In this document: one piece after another, positions 8,566 to 16,595 of the stretch
Layout of the letters: every line of letters starts with the position of its first letter
Numbering within the stretch: the first letter of the stretch is position 1
Notes under the pieces: generated by a model
What the model was told of the DNA's origin: nothing
The model's database searches: none
What the model saw: only the letters and a program-made list of their open reading frames with translations
Position numbers and translations under genes: made by a program
Assembly (NCBI RefSeq): GCF_006715305.1
Contig: NZ_VFMY01000001.1
Location: 124,001 to 188,000 of the forward strand
Reading direction: 5' to 3'
DNA from: Arthrobacter sp. SLBN-100
GTDB lineage: Bacteria; Actinomycetota; Actinomycetes; Actinomycetales; Micrococcaceae
DNA: 64,000 nucleotides

Positions 8566-9990
8566 CTAGACGCCGTAGTAGAGCTCGAACTCGTAGGGGT
8601 TCGGGCGCAGCGACAGCGGGCGGATCTCGTTCTCGTACTTGTACTCGATCCAGGTGTCGATCAGGTCCTGGGTGAAGACGCCGCCGGCCTGCAGGAACTC
8701 GTTGTCCTCGGCCAGGGCCTCCAGGGCTTCCTCAAGCGTGCCCGGAGCCTTGGGGATGTCCTTGGCTTCTTCTGCGGGCAGCTCGTAGAGGTCCTTGTCG
8801 ATCGGTGCCGGGGGCTCGATGCGGTTGCGGATGCCGTCAATGCCGGCCATCAGCTGGGCAGCGAACGCCAGGTACGGGTTGGAGGAGGGGTCCGGCGCGC
8901 GGAACTCGATGCGCTTGGCCTTGGGGTTGGTGCCCGTGATGGGGATACGGATACCGGCGGAGCGGTTGCCCTGCGAGTAGACCATGTTGACCGGAGCTTC
9001 GAAGCCCTTGACCAGGCGGCGGTAGGAGTTCACCGTCGGGTTGGTGAAGGCCAGGACGGCGGAAGAGTGCTTGAGCAGGCCGCCGATGTACCAGCGGGCG
9101 GTGTCGGACAGGCCGGCGTAACCCTTCTCGTCGTAGAACAGCGGCTCGCCGCCGTTCCACAGCGACTGGTGGCAGTGCATGCCGGAGCCGTTGTCGCCGA
9201 AGACCGGCTTGGGCATGAAGGTGACAGACTTGCCCCAGGCGTCTGCGGTGTTCTTGATGACGTACTTGAACTTCTGCAGGTCATCGGCAGCGTGCGTCAG
9301 GGTGGTGAACTTGTAGTTGATCTCGGCCTGGCCGGCGGATCCAACTTCGTGGTGGCTGCGTTCGACCTCGAGGCCGGCTTCGTCCAGGGCCACGCACATG
9401 GCGTCGCGGAGGTCGGCCTGCTTGTCAGTGGGGGAGACCGGGAAGTAACCGCCCTTGACGGGGGTCTTGTAGCCGAGGTTTCCGCCCTCTTCCTCGCGGC
9501 CGGTGTTCCAGTGTGCTTCCTCGGAATCGATCTTGTAGAAGCTGCCCTGCGGGGAGGACTGGTACTGGACGTTGTCGAACACGAAGAACTCTGCTTCGGG
9601 AGCGAAGAACGCGGTGTCTGCGATGCCGGTGGAGGCGAGGTAGGCTTCGGCCTTCTCAGCAACGCCGCGGGGGTCGCGGTGGTAGGGGTCGCCCGTGCGG
9701 GGGTTGACGATGGAGAAGTTCAGCGCGAGGGTCTTTTCCATGCGGAAGGTGTCCAGGAACGCGGTGGTGACGTCCGGGATCAGCTGCATGTCGGACTCGG
9801 CGATGCCCTGGAAGCCGCGGATGGAGGATCCGTCGAAGAGCTGGCCGTTGATGAAGAAGTCGGCGTCAACGCTCTTTGCCGGGACGTTGAAGTGCTGCTG
9901 GACACCCGGAAGGTCGGTGAAGCGGATATCGACGAACTTAATATCTTCGTCCTGGATGAACTTGAGGACTTCGTCCGCAGTCTTGAACAT
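8566..9990 (-). CDS. glnA: Glutamine synthetase type I (GlnA1, adenylylatable)
   Basis: 474-residue main glutamine synthetase, an ATP-dependent dodecameric enzyme fixing ammonium onto glutamate. Signatures include [41 protein letters not shown] and [20 protein letters not shown]. The adenylylation loop is intact: [10 protein letters not shown] with Tyr402, the expected GlnE target. Length and loop identify the beta-class GSI. The ATG at 9990 is followed at once by the conserved [23 protein letters not shown]. It is monocistronic, with a terminator downstream and a 276-base regulatory gap upstream that holds an inverted repeat. Confidence 0.97.
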   Translation of the reverse strand: MFKTADEVLKFIQDEDIKFVDIRFTDLPGVQQHFNVPAKSVDADFFINGQLFDGSSIRGFQGIAESDMQLIPDVTTAFLDTFRMEKTLALNFSIVNPRTGDPYHRDPRGVAEKAEAYLASTGIADTAFFAPEAEFFVFDNVQYQSSPQGSFYKIDSEEAHWNTGREEEGGNLGYKTPVKGGYFPVSPTDKQADLRDAMCVALDEAGLEVERSHHEVGSAGQAEINYKFTTLTHAADDLQKFKYVIKNTADAWGKSVTFMPKPVFGDNGSGMHCHQSLWNGGEPLFYDEKGYAGLSDTARWYIGGLLKHSSAVLAFTNPTVNSYRRLVKGFEAPVNMVYSQGNRSAGIRIPITGTNPKAKRIEFRAPDPSSNPYLAFAAQLMAGIDGIRNRIEPPAPIDKDLYELPAEEAKDIPKAPGTLEEALEALAEDNEFLQAGGVFTQDLIDTWIEYKYENEIRPLSLRPNPYEFELYYGV

Positions 9991-10055
9991 CTATGCTCCT
10001 AACGCATATGTAAATATCTGGCGTGACAGCCATCTGATCCAACGCAATCCAAAGG

Positions 10056-10079
10056 CAGGGAGACCACAAGGTTTCCCTG
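10056..10079 (-). repeat. Inverted repeat in the glnA1 upstream region
   Basis: A 10-bp stem (CAGGGAGACC pairing with GGTTTCCCTG, one G-T pair) and an ACAA loop, 66 bases upstream of the glnA1 ATG. It could be an operator or a structured leader; the sequence alone does not decide. Confidence 0.45.
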
Positions 10080-10266
10080 CTGATGTGCACCCTGCCGGGG
10101 GATTCGCTTGAAACTGCTAACAGCCTATGGATGGGGCATTTCCCGTCCGTGTCCGTATTGTTTCGGGCAGGTTACAGAATGCCCTGTTATGGAACGCTAT
10201 CTGCAGTCCACACTGTGGTCTAACCGCTTCCACAGTATGGGCGGGTGAACCGGGTAAACTTGGACG

Positions 10267-10704
10267 GTGGTAGATCGCAAAGACCTCGGTTCCTGGCTGG
10301 CGGGCCCCGACACCTCCGGCATTTCAAAATATCCGGGTGAGCGGCTCGGGCTGCCTGAGGGCGGGCCCGGTTCCATCGCCCGGGCCGGCCGCCGGATTCT
10401 TGCCATCATGATCGACTGGGGCGTTGCGCTGCTGATCAGCAACTTCGCTTTCGGGGGCGACGCCTGGGCAACCCTGGCGATCTTCGCCGTCGAGCAGATC
10501 CTCCTCGTGGGCACGCTCGGCTACAGCATCGGGCACCGTGCAATGGGCATTCATGTGGTGCGGGCCGGGGGCGGAGCGCCGGGACCGCTGTCTGCCCTGG
10601 TGAGGTCGCTGTTGCTCTGCCTGGTGGTCCCCGCCGTCATTTTTGACCCCGACCACCGCGGCCTCCATGACAAGGCGATGAATACGCTGCTGGTGCGCCG
10701 GTAG
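10267..10704 (+). CDS. RDD-family membrane protein
   Basis: 145 residues. The RDD domain begins with ARAGRRILAIMIDWGVALLI (the Arg and Asp of the family name, in the first membrane helix). Two further hydrophobic helices follow, and it ends with the family motif HRGLHDKAMNTLLVRR. Function of RDD proteins is largely unknown; some are linked to ion exchange or transport. It starts at GTG. It is divergent from glnA1 and convergent with the DUF3817 gene eleven bases away. Confidence 0.9.
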   Translation: MVDRKDLGSWLAGPDTSGISKYPGERLGLPEGGPGSIARAGRRILAIMIDWGVALLISNFAFGGDAWATLAIFAVEQILLVGTLGYSIGHRAMGIHVVRAGGGAPGPLSALVRSLLLCLVVPAVIFDPDHRGLHDKAMNTLLVRR

Positions 10705-10715
10705 TACCCCGGGCT

Positions 10716-11126
10716 TCAGGCCCGGCTGGTTTCCCTGCCGGCCGCGGCCTCAAATTTGGCGGCTGAAAGGTATCCCCGCTTGCCGGCCCAGCGCTCGAAC
10801 CACAGTGTGGCAAAGGGGAAGATGGCGGAAATTCCGGCGAAGAACGCCACCACGAACGGCCAGCGCTGGAGCCGCCAGAGTGCCAGCGCCGTGATTCCGT
10901 AGCCAACAAACAAGGCTCCGTGGATGGGCCCGGCCACCTGCACGCCGATTTCCGTGGTGCCGGCAATCCACTTGAAGTACATGCCGGCCAGGAGTGCGGC
11001 CCAGCTGAACGCTTCAGCTACGGCGAGAATCCGGAAGGCGCGGAGCGCCAGAGTTTTAGCGCGCGTCACGGAAGATTCCGCCTGGTCCTGTTCCGCCTGG
11101 TCCTGTTTCACCTTGAGCTGTTCCAC
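10716..11126 (-). CDS. DUF3817 integral membrane protein
   Basis: 136 residues. After a charged Gln/Glu/Asp-rich N-terminus there are three hydrophobic helices: LAVAEAFSWAALLAGMYFKW, the GALFVGYGITALALWRL region, and FVVAFFAGISAIFPFATLWFE. The GPIHG element between the first two is typical of DUF3817 (a YdzA-like family). Function unknown. The frame opens at a GTG. The N-terminus contains a tandem 15-bp duplication giving a repeated QDQAE; a GTG further in (at VTRAK) is an alternative start that would exclude it. Confidence 0.85.
   Translation of the reverse strand: MEQLKVKQDQAEQDQAESSVTRAKTLALRAFRILAVAEAFSWAALLAGMYFKWIAGTTEIGVQVAGPIHGALFVGYGITALALWRLQRWPFVVAFFAGISAIFPFATLWFERWAGKRGYLSAAKFEAAAGRETSRA
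11076..11105 (-). repeat. Tandem 15-bp duplication in the DUF3817 gene
   Basis: TTCCGCCTGGTCCTG is present twice head to tail within the 5-prime end of the DUF3817 reading frame and keeps the frame. It looks like recent replication slippage. Confidence 0.8.
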
Positions 11127-11169
11127 TTTGTCCTGTCCTGTAGTCGGTGTTGCGGCAATGGCCGGCCAT

Positions 11170-11208
11170 AAAAAAGCCCCGGTACCGGCAGTAGCCGGAT
11201 ACCGGGGC
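11170..11208 (-). terminator. Rho-independent terminator of the DUF4191 gene
   Basis: On the minus strand, a GCCCCGGTA/TACCGGGGC-type stem with an additional inner GCCGG pairing is followed by TTTTTT. It lies immediately after the DUF4191 stop codon. Confidence 0.9.
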
Positions 11209-11215
11209 GTTTAGC

Positions 11216-11968
11216 CTAGCGTCCGCGGTTGGGGCGGGCTTTGTAGGGGTCGATGCCCTTGGGGATGGGGAGCCGGTTGCCCAGCGATGCGATCCGCTTG
11301 GAGACGGCATTCACCTCAAGCTTGGTCAGTTCCTTCTTCAGCTTGCCCATCTTCTTTGCCACCTGGCTGATGGGCACCTGGCCCTCGCCGCGCCCGCTTT
11401 CGATAACGTGCACGGTGACGTTGGGCAGGATCCTCGCCAGGCGCTTGCGTTCCGCATCCAGCAATGGCTTAACACGGTGCGTGGGTCCTTCACTGACCAG
11501 CACGACGCCGGGACGGCCGATGGCGCGGAACACGGCGTCCTGCGTGCGCGGGTTGACTGCGACGGGCTGTTCCTCGGTGATCCACCCGCGGCGGAGCGTC
11601 CCGAGGGCGGCTCCGGAGGCGCCCGGCTGGTTTTCGATCTGGGCGAAGGCGGCGCGTTCGGCGCGGCGGGAAAGGATCAGCGTGGCGCCCAACAGGCCCA
11701 GGGGGATGCCGATGATCAGGCCCGTGATCCAGTTGTCCAGCAAGAAGCCCACCAGGAAGCTAAGCGCCACAACACCCACGAAGACCAGCAGCATCAGCCA
11801 CGGGACCATGGGGTCATGGCGGCGGGTCATGTTGAAGACCTCGCCGATCTGCTTGAGCCGGCTGGGCTTCTTGACCTTCGCTTCTTTCGGCTTGCGGGAG
11901 AAGAGGCCACGCTTCACTGCGCTTGAGCCCGCCGGAGTGGGGGTGCTGGAATCAGGGGATTTCGCCAT
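11216..11968 (-). CDS. DUF4191 membrane protein
   Basis: 250 residues, with a disordered basic N-terminus (KRGLFSRKPKEAKVKKPSRLKQIGEVF). Two adjacent membrane helices follow (PWLMLLVFVGVVALSFLVGF and ITGLIIGIPLGLLGATLILS), then a cytoplasmic domain containing RPGVVLVSEGPTHRVKPLLDAERKRLARILP. This is the DUF4191 family, found throughout actinobacteria beside lipA/lipB; its role is unknown, and the constant proximity to lipoate genes is the only clue. A minus-strand TAGAAT box ends nine bases before the ATG, implying a very short leader. It has its own terminator, and lipA ends 99 bases upstream behind another terminator. Confidence 0.9.
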   Translation of the reverse strand: MAKSPDSSTPTPAGSSAVKRGLFSRKPKEAKVKKPSRLKQIGEVFNMTRRHDPMVPWLMLLVFVGVVALSFLVGFLLDNWITGLIIGIPLGLLGATLILSRRAERAAFAQIENQPGASGAALGTLRRGWITEEQPVAVNPRTQDAVFRAIGRPGVVLVSEGPTHRVKPLLDAERKRLARILPNVTVHVIESGRGEGQVPISQVAKKMGKLKKELTKLEVNAVSKRIASLGNRLPIPKGIDPYKARPNRGR

Positions 11969-11994
11969 AGTGCCTTAATTCTACGTGACCAAAG

Positions 11995-12036
11995 CCCGAG
12001 GGCCGGCACCGGAGTTCTCCGGTGCCGGCCCTCGGG
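11995..12036 (-). terminator. Terminator downstream of lipA
   Basis: Perfect 19-bp inverted repeat (arms starting CCCGAGGGCCGGCACC) with a GTTC loop, placed 30 bases after the lipA stop and upstream of the DUF4191 promoter. The minus-strand T run after it is short. Confidence 0.85.
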
Positions 12037-12066
12037 ATACAGCGTATTGGCGTCAGGGATGTTTGG

Positions 12067-13074
12067 TCAGGAACGCGCGGCGAGCAGTGAGCTGGCTTCC
12101 TGGCGGGTGGTGCCGGAGGACTCGATGTGGGCGAGTTCGGCGGGGATGTCCCAGCCCTTCTTCCGCATCGCCGTGGCCCAGAGCCGGCCGGCGCGGTACG
12201 AGGAACGGACCAGCGGGCCGGACATCACGCCGAGGAAGCCGATCTCTGTGGCCTCGTCCTGCAGGTCCACGAACTCCTGCGGCTTGACCCACCGGTCCAC
12301 CGGCAGATGCCGCTCCGACGGGCGAAGGTACTGGGTGATGGTGATCAGGTCGCAGCCGGCCTCGTGCAGGTCCCGCAGCGCCTCGGAAATCTCTTCCCGG
12401 GTTTCGCCCATGCCCAGGATCAGGTTGGACTTGGTCACCATGCCCAGGTTCCGGCCCTGCGTGATCACATCCAGGGACCGCTCGTAGCGGAACGCGGGCC
12501 GGATCCGCTTGAAAATCCTCGGCACGGTTTCCACGTTGTGCGCGAACACCTCGGGCTTGGAATCGCAGATCGCGGCGATGTGTTCGGGTTTGCCGGAGAA
12601 GTCCGGGATCAGCAGCTCCACCCCGGTGCCGGGGTTCAGCTCGTGGATCTTGCGGACCGTCTCGGCGTACAGCCACACGCCCTCGTCCTCGAGGTCGTCC
12701 CGGGCGACGCCGGTCACGGTGGCGTAGCGCAGCTGCATCGCCTGCACGGACCTGGCCACCTTGGTGGGTTCGAACCGGTCCACCGGGGAGGGTTTGCCGG
12801 TATCGATCTGGCAGAAATCACACCGCCGGGTGCACTCGGACCCGCCGATCAGGAACGTGGCTTCCTTGTCCTCCCAGCACTCAAAGATGTTGGGGCAGCC
12901 GGCCTCCTCGCACACCGTGTGCAGGCCTTCCTTCTTCACCAAGTTCTTGAGCTGCACGAACTCAGGCCCCATCTGGACCTTGGCCTTGATCCACTCCGGC
13001 TTACGCTCTACCGGGACAGCAGAGTTGCGCTGTTCAACGCGCAAAAGCTTCCGGCCTTCAGGTGCCAATGTCAC
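12067..13074 (-). CDS. lipA: Lipoyl synthase (radical SAM)
   Basis: Inserts two sulfur atoms into protein-bound octanoyl groups to make lipoate. The 335-residue protein has both iron-sulfur clusters: the auxiliary cluster Cys55, Cys60 and Cys66 ([12 protein letters not shown]) and the radical-SAM cluster Cys81, Cys85 and Cys88 (CTRRCDFC). [13 protein letters not shown] and the C-terminal [12 protein letters not shown] block are also present. It starts with GTG, overlapping the lipB stop by four bases (GTGA), so the two are translationally coupled. Its product is needed by the E2 protein encoded at 21361-23145. Confidence 0.98.
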   Translation of the reverse strand: MTLAPEGRKLLRVEQRNSAVPVERKPEWIKAKVQMGPEFVQLKNLVKKEGLHTVCEEAGCPNIFECWEDKEATFLIGGSECTRRCDFCQIDTGKPSPVDRFEPTKVARSVQAMQLRYATVTGVARDDLEDEGVWLYAETVRKIHELNPGTGVELLIPDFSGKPEHIAAICDSKPEVFAHNVETVPRIFKRIRPAFRYERSLDVITQGRNLGMVTKSNLILGMGETREEISEALRDLHEAGCDLITITQYLRPSERHLPVDRWVKPQEFVDLQDEATEIGFLGVMSGPLVRSSYRAGRLWATAMRKKGWDIPAELAHIESSGTTRQEASSLLAARS

Positions 13075-13739
13075 AGTAGAGCTCCTTCTGGGGTAGCGAT
13101 CAAGGCGTCTTCATTCTTGCGCAGTTCTTCGATGATCCGGGAAACGAGGTCTGCCGGGGCAACGTCATAACCGGTTTCGTGGGCGATGGTGGTCACGCCG
13201 GCATCGGTGATGCCGCAGGCAATGATCTGCGAGTACGGGGTGAGATCGTTGTTGCAGTTGATGGCGAAGCCGTGCATGGTGACGCCCTCGTGGACCCGGA
13301 TGCCGATGGCTGCGATCTTCCTGTCCGGGCCTTTTTCATCCGCGGTGATCCAGACCCCGGCACGGCCTTTGATGCGGACGGCCTTTATGCCGTAATCGGC
13401 GAGGACGGCGATGATCACGGACTCGAGCCGTTCCACATAGTCCCGGATGCCGGCGCGGTTCTTCAGCTTGATGATGGGGTATCCCACCAGCTGGCCCGGG
13501 CCGTGCCAGGTGAGCTTGCCTCCCCGGTCCACCGGGACCACGGGGGTGCCGTCGAAGGGCCGCTCGTGGTCCTCGGTCCGTTTACCGGCCGTGTAGACCG
13601 CGGCGTGTTCCAGGAGGAGGACTGTGCTGGGGGCCTTTCCGGCGACGACGTTGTCATGGAGTTCGCTCTGAATGGCCCAACCGCGGGTATAGTCGACAAA
13701 GTCCGGAGCAAGACCCAGCTGTGAAAACTCAAGAGTCAT
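13071..13739 (-). CDS. lipB: Octanoyltransferase
   Basis: Moves octanoate from acyl carrier protein to lipoyl domains, the step before LipA. 222 residues with the family blocks [34 protein letters not shown] and the active-site region [15 protein letters not shown], which holds the catalytic Cys, with a conserved [13 protein letters not shown] strand. A minus-strand TAAGCT box ends seven bases before the ATG, so the lipB-lipA transcript may be leaderless. Lengths and motifs are normal for the family. Confidence 0.97.
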   Translation of the reverse strand: MTLEFSQLGLAPDFVDYTRGWAIQSELHDNVVAGKAPSTVLLLEHAAVYTAGKRTEDHERPFDGTPVVPVDRGGKLTWHGPGQLVGYPIIKLKNRAGIRDYVERLESVIIAVLADYGIKAVRIKGRAGVWITADEKGPDRKIAAIGIRVHEGVTMHGFAINCNNDLTPYSQIIACGITDAGVTTIAHETGYDVAPADLVSRIIEELRKNEDALIATPEGALL

Positions 13740-13746
13740 GGGATCC

Positions 13747-13752
13747 AGCTTA
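13747..13752 (-). promoter_or_regulatory. -10 box of a predicted leaderless lipB promoter
   Basis: TAAGCT on the minus strand, seven bases from the lipB ATG, with no Shine-Dalgarno sequence. The -35 is not clear. Confidence 0.35.
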
Positions 13753-13890
13753 GACCTTGGGCGGCAGCGCGCCCGGTTTAGTGCTGAAGCTCACCCTGGG
13801 CTGTGACCCAGCCCCCGCAGCTGCGGAAAACTTGGGCCAGGCACCGGTCTCTGCCTGTGGATAACTTCTGCACGCCGTTCCGGATTCGGC

Positions 13891-13896
13891 TAGACA
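13891..13896 (+). promoter_or_regulatory. -10 box of a predicted leaderless kinase promoter
   Basis: TAGACA ends six bases before the kinase ATG and no ribosome-binding site is visible, consistent with a leaderless transcript. The -35 region is weak. Confidence 0.4.
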
Positions 13897-13902
13897 TAGG
13901 TC

Positions 13903-15597
13903 ATGGAAGAATTGCAGCGCCCGGGGGTTCCCGGTTACGCCGTGGGTCGGTTGCTTGGCCGGGGCGGCAGCTCCTCGGTCTGGCTGGTCAAGGAGGAACG
14001 GACCGGCCGGGAGTTTGCCTTGAAGTGCTTCCGCGGGGCCGCGCGCCGGGCAGCACGGGGGGAAGCGATGACGGAAGAGGACATTCGCCGGGAGATCCGA
14101 ATCCTGTCCGTGCTGGACCATCCCCACCTCATCAAGTCCCATAGAGCCGTGGACGTGGAACACGGCGCTCACGGCAACACGGCCTTGCTCATGGACTACG
14201 CGCCCGCCGGTTCGCTCGGTGACCTGGTGACGGCCAGGGGCAGGCTCAGCGTCGGTGAGACAGTGACCGTATTGACGCCGATCGCCCAGGTACTGGGATA
14301 CCTGCACAGCAAGGGGTTCACGCATGCGGACGTCTCACCGGGCAATGTCCTGTTTACCGGCCAGGGGAAGCCGATGCTGTCCGACGTCGGCATCGCACGG
14401 ATGCTCGGTGATCCTGCTTCCGGCCCGGGCCGGGGCACACCCGGTTTTATGGACCCTGCACCTGTGGACGCAGTCCGCGCCGGCCTTCAACCCGAACGCG
14501 ACGTCTACTCAGCAGCCGCCCTGGGCTGGTTCTGCCTCACCGGGACGCTCCCGCAACGAACGGCGGACCGTCCGCCGCTGACCCTCCTGGTTCCGGAGGT
14601 TCCCAAGGAGCTGGCCGGTGCCCTGGAGTCCGGGCTCAACGAAGACCGGCGGCTCCGGCCCACGGCAGCAGCCCTTGGGACCGCCGTCTACCGGAGCGCA
14701 ACAGCGCGGCCCCTTGACCTCGCACCCGCGGTCCACCCCACAGTCCTTCCCGATCTGGTGACGCGCCTGCACGCGGCCGCACCGCCCAGCGGGCTTCGCG
14801 AAAGGCTGGATGGCCTGCAGAGGCGCTTGACGACGTCGAAATGGTCCGGCTTGTTGGCTGCCCCGCAGACGCTGCCGTTCCCGACCCCGGACGCCGCCTT
14901 GTCCGGGGTAGACGGGGCCACTCCCGAGCGGGCCGCGGCGGACCCGGGCGCGGGAGGCCAACGGAAGGGCCGGCACGTCCAGCCGGAGCGCGGCCGACGG
15001 GTGCGACCCCGCGCTTTTACCGCCACAGCCGTCGCCACAGCCGTCGCCACAGGCGCCTGGTGGCTCACGGGCGCGGTGGTTACAGCAGCAGGACCCGGTT
15101 CCCTGCCCACGGGCCAAAGTCCCGCAACCGCAGCTGCCGGCCCGGAGACACATCCTGTTGAAGCGCCGCAGGGGGCAGACCCTGCCGATGCCGCAAGGCA
15201 GCAGGCGGGTTCGTCCGATCCCGGCGTTGCGGCCCGGGGCCTGTCATCTCTGAGGTCACTGGCTCTCAGCTCGGGCCGGCTGGAACTGCTGGACGAGGTG
15301 AACCACGCCGGATCGGGTGCGGCGGCAGCAGACCAGCACATCCGTGAACGGCTGGAGGCATCCGGCCACACCCTTGCCGGTTTCTCCAGCACTCTGTCGC
15401 AGGTGCAGGCAGAGGAAGGCGGAACGGCAGCCCGCACCGTGGTGGGCGTGACGTCCGCCCCGTCCGCCTATGAGGAGAAGGACGCCCAGGGTGCCGTGGT
15501 TGCAACCGGCGCCGCCGGCCAGGTGCAGCGGCTCCGGGTGGTGCTCGTGTCAGTTGACGGCAAGTGGCGGGTCAGCGAAATCCTTCCCGGCTCTTGA
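13903..15597 (+). CDS. Membrane-anchored Ser/Thr protein kinase (PknB-like)
   Basis: 564 residues. The cytoplasmic kinase domain covers about residues 10-270: Gly loop GRGGSSSV, ATP-binding Lys in FALKCF, helix-C Glu in IRREIRIL, catalytic loop HADVSPGN and metal-binding Asp in SDVG. Some motifs are unusual (HAD for HRD, DVG for DFG, DPAP in place of APE), but every catalytic residue is kept, so it is probably active. A Pro/Gly linker leads to one membrane helix near residue 370-390 (TAVATGAWWLTGAVV). The outer domain of about 170 residues has no PASTA repeats and is not recognised. The gene is divergent from lipB. Targets are unknown. Confidence 0.88.
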   Translation: MEELQRPGVPGYAVGRLLGRGGSSSVWLVKEERTGREFALKCFRGAARRAARGEAMTEEDIRREIRILSVLDHPHLIKSHRAVDVEHGAHGNTALLMDYAPAGSLGDLVTARGRLSVGETVTVLTPIAQVLGYLHSKGFTHADVSPGNVLFTGQGKPMLSDVGIARMLGDPASGPGRGTPGFMDPAPVDAVRAGLQPERDVYSAAALGWFCLTGTLPQRTADRPPLTLLVPEVPKELAGALESGLNEDRRLRPTAAALGTAVYRSATARPLDLAPAVHPTVLPDLVTRLHAAAPPSGLRERLDGLQRRLTTSKWSGLLAAPQTLPFPTPDAALSGVDGATPERAAADPGAGGQRKGRHVQPERGRRVRPRAFTATAVATAVATGAWWLTGAVVTAAGPGSLPTGQSPATAAAGPETHPVEAPQGADPADAARQQAGSSDPGVAARGLSSLRSLALSSGRLELLDEVNHAGSGAAAADQHIRERLEASGHTLAGFSSTLSQVQAEEGGTAARTVVGVTSAPSAYEEKDAQGAVVATGAAGQVQRLRVVLVSVDGKWRVSEILPGS

Positions 15598-15625
15598 GTG
15601 TCCGGCGGCCTGCGGCCAGGTGCCC

Positions 15626-16519
15626 CTACTCCTTGCCGGCCACCCAATGCGCTGCCCCGGCGAATGTTGGATGCTGCCACGTAAATCCCGCAGACGACAG
15701 GCGGGCCGGTTCCATCCGCTGGCTGGCGAGCAGCAGCTCGTCGGCAAGGTTACGCATGGCAAGCCGCAGCACCGGGGCCGGGACCCGCAGGGCGGCGGGC
15801 CGGTGCAGGGCATGGGCTAAGGCAGCCACAAGGGCACTGACGTCGGCGTCCTCGGGAGCGCAGAGGTTGACCGGTCCGCTCAGATCCGATTCCAGCAGGA
15901 AGAGGAAAGCCGCGGAAACATCCGGCAGGGTGACCCAGGGCCAAAACTGACGGCCGTTCCCCAGGGGTCCGCCCACACCGAGCCGGATCAGGGGCAGCAG
16001 CCGGCCCAGGGCTCCTCCCTTACGGCTGAGCACCACCCCCGTGCGCGGAACCACCACCCGCACACCCGGGGGAGCGGCGGCGGCCGCCGCTTCCCACCCA
16101 CCGCAGATCCGCGCGAGCGTTCCGGTACCTTGCGGCGCATTTTCCCGAAGAACTGTGTTTCCGGCATCACCGTAGTAACCGGAACCTGACTGGCTGATAA
16201 AGGCCGGCGGCGGGGAATCCAGCTGCCGCATGGCGTTGGTAAGGGTCCGGGTGGAATCCAGCCGCGAGCTGAAAAGCTCCTCAACCCGCCTGCGTGTCCA
16301 CGGCCTGTCCCCGATGCCGGCACCGGAAAGATTAACGACGGCGTCCGCTCCGGCCAGTGCCTTCGGGTCCAGTTCCCCGGCGGCCGGGTTCCACTGGACT
16401 TCCGCCGCTGAGGACGGCTTGCGCCTGACGAGGGAAACGACCTGGTGTCCGGCAGCGCGGAAGGTTGCTGACATGTGGGTCCCGATCAGTCCGGAGGCCC
16501 CGGCGATGACTATGCGCAT
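15626..16519 (-). CDS. TIGR01777-family NAD(P)-dependent epimerase-like protein
   Basis: 297 residues, extended SDR fold. The N-terminal Rossmann motif is VIAGASGLIGTHMS; VVNLSGAGIGDRPWTRRRVEE and SQSGSGYYGD (active-site Tyr region) follow. The DUF1731 C-terminal domain ends with LASQRMEPARLSSAGFTWQHP. These are TIGR01777 signatures; the substrate is unknown. The start is set at MRIVIAG because the fold begins there; a GTG-ATG a few codons upstream is possible. A TGTGAT box seven bases before this ATG would fit a leaderless start. It is divergent from the large protease gene. Confidence 0.9.
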   Translation of the reverse strand: MRIVIAGASGLIGTHMSATFRAAGHQVVSLVRRKPSSAAEVQWNPAAGELDPKALAGADAVVNLSGAGIGDRPWTRRRVEELFSSRLDSTRTLTNAMRQLDSPPPAFISQSGSGYYGDAGNTVLRENAPQGTGTLARICGGWEAAAAAAPPGVRVVVPRTGVVLSRKGGALGRLLPLIRLGVGGPLGNGRQFWPWVTLPDVSAAFLFLLESDLSGPVNLCAPEDADVSALVAALAHALHRPAALRVPAPVLRLAMRNLADELLLASQRMEPARLSSAGFTWQHPTFAGAAHWVAGKE

Positions 16520-16583
16520 GGGGTCCATCACACCACGGCTGCCACGGCGCCGGCACCTCCATCAGGGCCGTGCGGGGGTTGAC

Positions 16584-16589
16584 TATGAT
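16584..16589 (+). promoter_or_regulatory. -10 box of a predicted leaderless protease promoter
   Basis: TATGAT, a strong -10 match, ends six bases before the ATG at 16596, with no Shine-Dalgarno sequence. No good -35 was found. Confidence 0.45.
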
Positions 16590-16595
16590 CGAACG

